Below, piece after piece: positions 6,608 to 8,835 of a stretch of 8,835 nt of DNA. The position numbers and the translations under genes are program-made. Each line of letters begins with the position of its first letter. Positions within the stretch are counted from its first letter, which is position 1. This DNA is from Fibrobacter sp. UBA4373 (GTDB lineage Bacteria > Fibrobacterota > Fibrobacteria > Fibrobacterales > Fibrobacteraceae). Under the pieces are notes generated by a model that made no database searches, was not told the DNA's origin, and saw nothing but the letters and a program-made list of their open reading frames with translations. The stretch covers positions 1,084-9,918 of the forward strand of contig DGSB01000076.1 of the NCBI GenBank assembly GCA_002390045.1, in the 5' to 3' direction.

Positions 6608-7708
6608 ATGCGTTTTTACATTCCTACGGATGTCTATGTCGAAAAAAATTGCGTAAAGAATCATGAAAAAGATATTCTTGCCTGTGGTAAGAAGGCTTTG
6701 ATCGTGACCGGTAAGCATTCGGCAAAGAACAATGGCTCCTTGGACGAAGTCCTGGAAATTTTAAAAAACGGAAAAGTCCCGTATGGAATATTTGATGAAG
6801 TTGAAGAAAATCCTTCGGTCGAAACGGTTGCCCGTGCTGCACAAATGGGAAAGACTTTTGCCGCGGATTTCATCATAGGGATTGGGGGAGGTTCTCCAAT
6901 CGATGCGGCAAAGGCTATCGCATTGTTAATTGCCAATCCGAAAGAAACGGAAGAAATCCTTTATACGCCCAAAAAATTGGATGCGCTTCCGTTAGTGGCG
7001 ATTCCGACGACGTGCGGAACAGGAACCGAAGCGACTCCGGCTTCGGTTTTGACGAATCGAAAAGGAGGATTTAAAAAGAGCATTGCGCATAAAATATTCC
7101 CAAAGCTTTCCTTGGTGGACGGGAAATATCTTGCTTTTGCCTCAAAAGAACTGATTGTAAATACCGCAGTCGATGCGCTTGCGCATTTGGTCGAAAGCTA
7201 TTTGAACAGTCAGTCGAACGTTTATAATCGGATGTTCCCTGAATACGGCTTAAAATGTTGGGAACAGAACAAGGAAGCGCTGCTTTCGAATTCGCCGATC
7301 AATGAAAATCTTTATGAAAATTTGATGCTCGCTTCCACGCTTGCTGGAATGTCCATTGCGCACACGAGTACCGCGGTTCCGCATGGAATGAGTTACGATT
7401 TAACGTACAACTTTAATGTTCCACATGGTAAAGCGGTGGGGTATTTTCTTGCCGCATATATGGAAGTCTGCGAAAAAGCGGTGCCGAAAGATGTCCGCAC
7501 GATTCTCGATTTGCTGAAGCTCAAGGACGTCGCCGCATTTGCCGAAATGGTCAAGGCACTTATCGGCACATATGAACTTCCTCGCGCAACCGTCGAAAAG
7601 TTTGCTACGCGAATGTGTGGAAATTCTTCCAAGCTAAAGCTTTCCCCTTGTGAACTTTCCAAGGAGAACGTGTGGGAAATCTATGAGAAGAGCCTGATTC
7701 TTTTATAG
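6608..7708 (+). CDS. Iron-containing alcohol dehydrogenase
   Basis: A 366-residue group III alcohol dehydrogenase, catalysing NAD(P)-dependent interconversion of an alcohol with its aldehyde or ketone in the cytoplasm. The N-terminal half has the dinucleotide-binding GIGGGSPIDAAKA (91-102) and PTTCGTGTE (133-141). The C-terminal helical domain carries the expected metal ligands Asp189 and His193 in VDALAHLVE, His259 in VPHGM and His273 in VPHGK, with spacing close to that of E. coli FucO. The length is slightly below the usual 380-390 residues, but no key motif is lost. The substrate (short-chain alcohol, diol or other) cannot be told from sequence. ATG 6608 follows a GGAG site. It is divergent from the phosphatase lipoprotein and convergent with the radical SAM gene, with five bases between stop codons, so it is probably a single-gene transcript. 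Confidence 0.93.
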   Translation: MRFYIPTDVYVEKNCVKNHEKDILACGKKALIVTGKHSAKNNGSLDEVLEILKNGKVPYGIFDEVEENPSVETVARAAQMGKTFAADFIIGIGGGSPIDAAKAIALLIANPKETEEILYTPKKLDALPLVAIPTTCGTGTEATPASVLTNRKGGFKKSIAHKIFPKLSLVDGKYLAFASKELIVNTAVDALAHLVESYLNSQSNVYNRMFPEYGLKCWEQNKEALLSNSPINENLYENLMLASTLAGMSIAHTSTAVPHGMSYDLTYNFNVPHGKAVGYFLAAYMEVCEKAVPKDVRTILDLLKLKDVAAFAEMVKALIGTYELPRATVEKFATRMCGNSSKLKLSPCELSKENVWEIYEKSLILL

Positions 7709-7713
7709 CCTTT

Positions 7714-8373
7714 TTATTCTTCAAAAGGTCTTACCCGGAGTGTAACGCCCAGCTCCGTGCAGATTTGACGGCAGAGTTCAATCTTTTCGTCGGACATTAC
7801 CTTTTCGACGACGGTCAGGACCACGTTTGGAACGTGCCGCTTTGCCAGTGAAGCGAATTTTTTCAGGGCGTCAAAAGACTGGATTCCAAATTTGGAACGC
7901 GTCAATGCCAGGAATTCTTCGGCGTTGGGAGCGTTCAACGAGATGGAGACCGTGTCAAAACGTCCTTCCAGTTCGGGCGTAATGTCCTTCCCATGAATCA
8001 GGTTGGCAAGACCGTTCGTATTGAGGCGGACTTTCAAGTTCGGATATTTGGCATGTAGTTGGTCTATGACGTTGCAGACGTCTTGCAGACGTTCAAGCGG
8101 TTCTCCGTAACCACAAAAAACGAGCTCGTTAATCCGGTTTAAATCATAGCGATCAAAAATTTCCATGACGGCATTGACGCTAGGTTCACCCCCTTTGAGC
8201 CAAAGGGTGTTTCCTTCCCTCATTTTTTTTGTCTGGCGCAAGCAAAAAACGCAGCTACACGGGCAACGGTTGGTCATGTTGACGTAGATGTTCTTGCCTG
8301 AGATATCACCGCTGTTTGCGATGTCTAAATAGCCAGCTTGTCCGACTTTTCCTGTAACGGTGTAGATAACCAT
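7714..8373 (-). CDS. Radical SAM protein, TatD-associated-like family
   Basis: A 219-residue protein with the radical SAM cluster motif CX3CX2C at Cys37, Cys41 and Cys44 (sequence CPCSCVFC, with an extra Cys39), which would hold a 4Fe-4S cluster and bind S-adenosylmethionine. GGEP (61-64), the GYGEP stretch (88-92) and RLNTNG (116-121) are the usual following strands of the partial TIM barrel. The short length, the absence of a C-terminal auxiliary cluster domain and the wording around FCGYGEP resemble the family annotated as TatD-associated radical SAM proteins (TIGR04038 type), whose reaction I do not know. No TatD gene is visible here. Instead it follows the pyridoxal/pyridoxamine kinase with no gap: the kinase TAA is directly followed by this ATG, and the ribosome site lies inside the kinase's last codons. 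It ends five bases from the alcohol dehydrogenase stop. Confidence 0.85.
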   Translation of the reverse strand: MVIYTVTGKVGQAGYLDIANSGDISGKNIYVNMTNRCPCSCVFCLRQTKKMREGNTLWLKGGEPSVNAVMEIFDRYDLNRINELVFCGYGEPLERLQDVCNVIDQLHAKYPNLKVRLNTNGLANLIHGKDITPELEGRFDTVSISLNAPNAEEFLALTRSKFGIQSFDALKKFASLAKRHVPNVVLTVVEKVMSDEKIELCRQICTELGVTLRVRPFEE

Positions 8374-8835
8374 TTAATCCTCCATTAAGTCGCGAAGAAA
8401 CATTTCGAAGCAAAGTCCCCAATGCGTGGGCACGTTGTTGTCTTCGCAATAGCGGATGCATTTGGTGACGAATTCGGCGGCATGTTTCACGGATTCATAA
8501 AAATCATGACCGTTCAAGTACATGCCCGCGATGATGGAACTGATGACGTCTCCCGTTCCGCTGCGGTCTCCGCCGATGCGGTCGACCATCACGATACGTG
8601 GTTCCTCGCCTTTACTGTAGACGTAGTTCATGATCTGTTTGCTGTTGTACGGAATGCCGGTGATGACGATGTGTTCTGGGCCTTGTTCTGTAAGCTTTTG
8701 ACACATCTTGGCAAGTTCAATGTCGCTAAACTCGCCGGAACCATATTCGACATCGGTCAAGGTGCAAAGCTCTGTCAGGTTGGGCGTCAAGATGTCTGCG
8801 TAATGGACTAAGGCTTTCATCTTTTCGCAAAGCGT
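8374..8835 (-). CDS. Pyridoxal/pyridoxamine kinase (PdxK/PdxY type), 5' end cut by window edge
   Basis: The C-terminal 153 codons of a ribokinase-fold kinase that phosphorylates vitamin B6 vitamers with ATP. The reading frame stays open through the window edge, with five codons (TLCEK) before Met at 8820, so that Met is internal. Family members are about 270-290 residues, so nearly half is missing. Visible features are YADILTPNLTELC, where the B6 kinases have a conserved TPN turn; HIVITGIP; and GGDRSGTGD, the C-terminal anion hole with the catalytic Asp, followed by a helix (VISSIIAGMYLNG). The DRSGTGD form suits pyridoxal/pyridoxamine kinases better than ThiD, but the missing half would be needed to exclude a related sugar or hydroxymethylpyrimidine kinase. 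It is the upstream partner of the radical SAM gene. Confidence 0.82.
   Translation of the reverse strand, partial: TLCEKMKALVHYADILTPNLTELCTLTDVEYGSGEFSDIELAKMCQKLTEQGPEHIVITGIPYNSKQIMNYVYSKGEEPRIVMVDRIGGDRSGTGDVISSIIAGMYLNGHDFYESVKHAAEFVTKCIRYCEDNNVPTHWGLCFEMFLRDLMED
8379..8383 (-). promoter_or_regulatory. Ribosome binding site of the radical SAM gene, inside the kinase gene
   Basis: GGAGG on the minus strand overlaps the last sense codons of the kinase (ATG GAG GAT TAA) and lies five bases from the radical SAM ATG. This is the arrangement expected for translational coupling. Confidence 0.75.

Noticed and set aside
8422..8811. Plus-strand frame of 129 codons opposite the B6 kinase
   Set aside because: It is antisense to a gene with the clear GGDRSGTGD kinase motif, and has no ribosome site or recognisable domain.

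Overview
The window looks like a piece of a Gram-negative chromosome, most probably from the phylum Fibrobacterota (Fibrobacter or a relative). The reasons are moderate GC with AT-rich gaps, two lipobox-bearing lipoproteins, and a large lipoprotein that ends in a formylglycine-generating-enzyme-like (FGE/C-type-lectin fold) domain, a type common in that group. The assignment is an inference from gene style, not from a marker gene. I see no rRNA, tRNA, CRISPR array, insertion sequence or phage gene.

Layout. (1) 1-1315, minus strand: NADP-type glutamate dehydrogenase gdhA, cut near its C-terminus by the window start and with the codon bias of a highly expressed gene. (2) 1316-1567: an AT-rich divergent control region. 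It holds two diverged copies of a promoter/operator-like module facing gdhA; in the proximal copy a TTACAA-AA-TTGTAA dyad fits inside the spacer of a good sigma70-like promoter. (3) 1568-3337, plus: a long-chain acyl-CoA synthetase (AMP-forming). (4) 3339-5657, minus: a large FN3-like/FGE-like lipoprotein, whose stop lies one base from the stop of the convergent synthetase gene. (5) 5701-6477, minus: a histidine-phosphatase lipoprotein with a GTG start, 43 bases upstream of gene 4 and probably in one operon with it. (6) 6478-6607: a divergent control region with a chain of overlapping palindromes. (7) 6608-7708, plus: an iron-containing alcohol dehydrogenase. (8) 7714-8373, minus: a radical SAM protein resembling the TatD-associated family. 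(9) 8374-8835, minus: a pyridoxal/pyridoxamine kinase, cut at its 5' end. Its stop codon touches the start codon of the radical SAM gene, so the two are very probably translationally coupled.

How the genes work together. This is mostly ordinary accessory metabolism: ammonia assimilation, fatty-acid activation, aldehyde/alcohol redox and vitamin B6 salvage. Added to it are an envelope lipoprotein pair and an uncharacterised kinase-radical SAM pair. The three points most worth following are the duplicated gdhA promoter module, the coupled kinase/radical SAM pair, and the insertion inside the FGE-like domain of the big lipoprotein. I found no convincing evidence of a wholly new multi-gene system.
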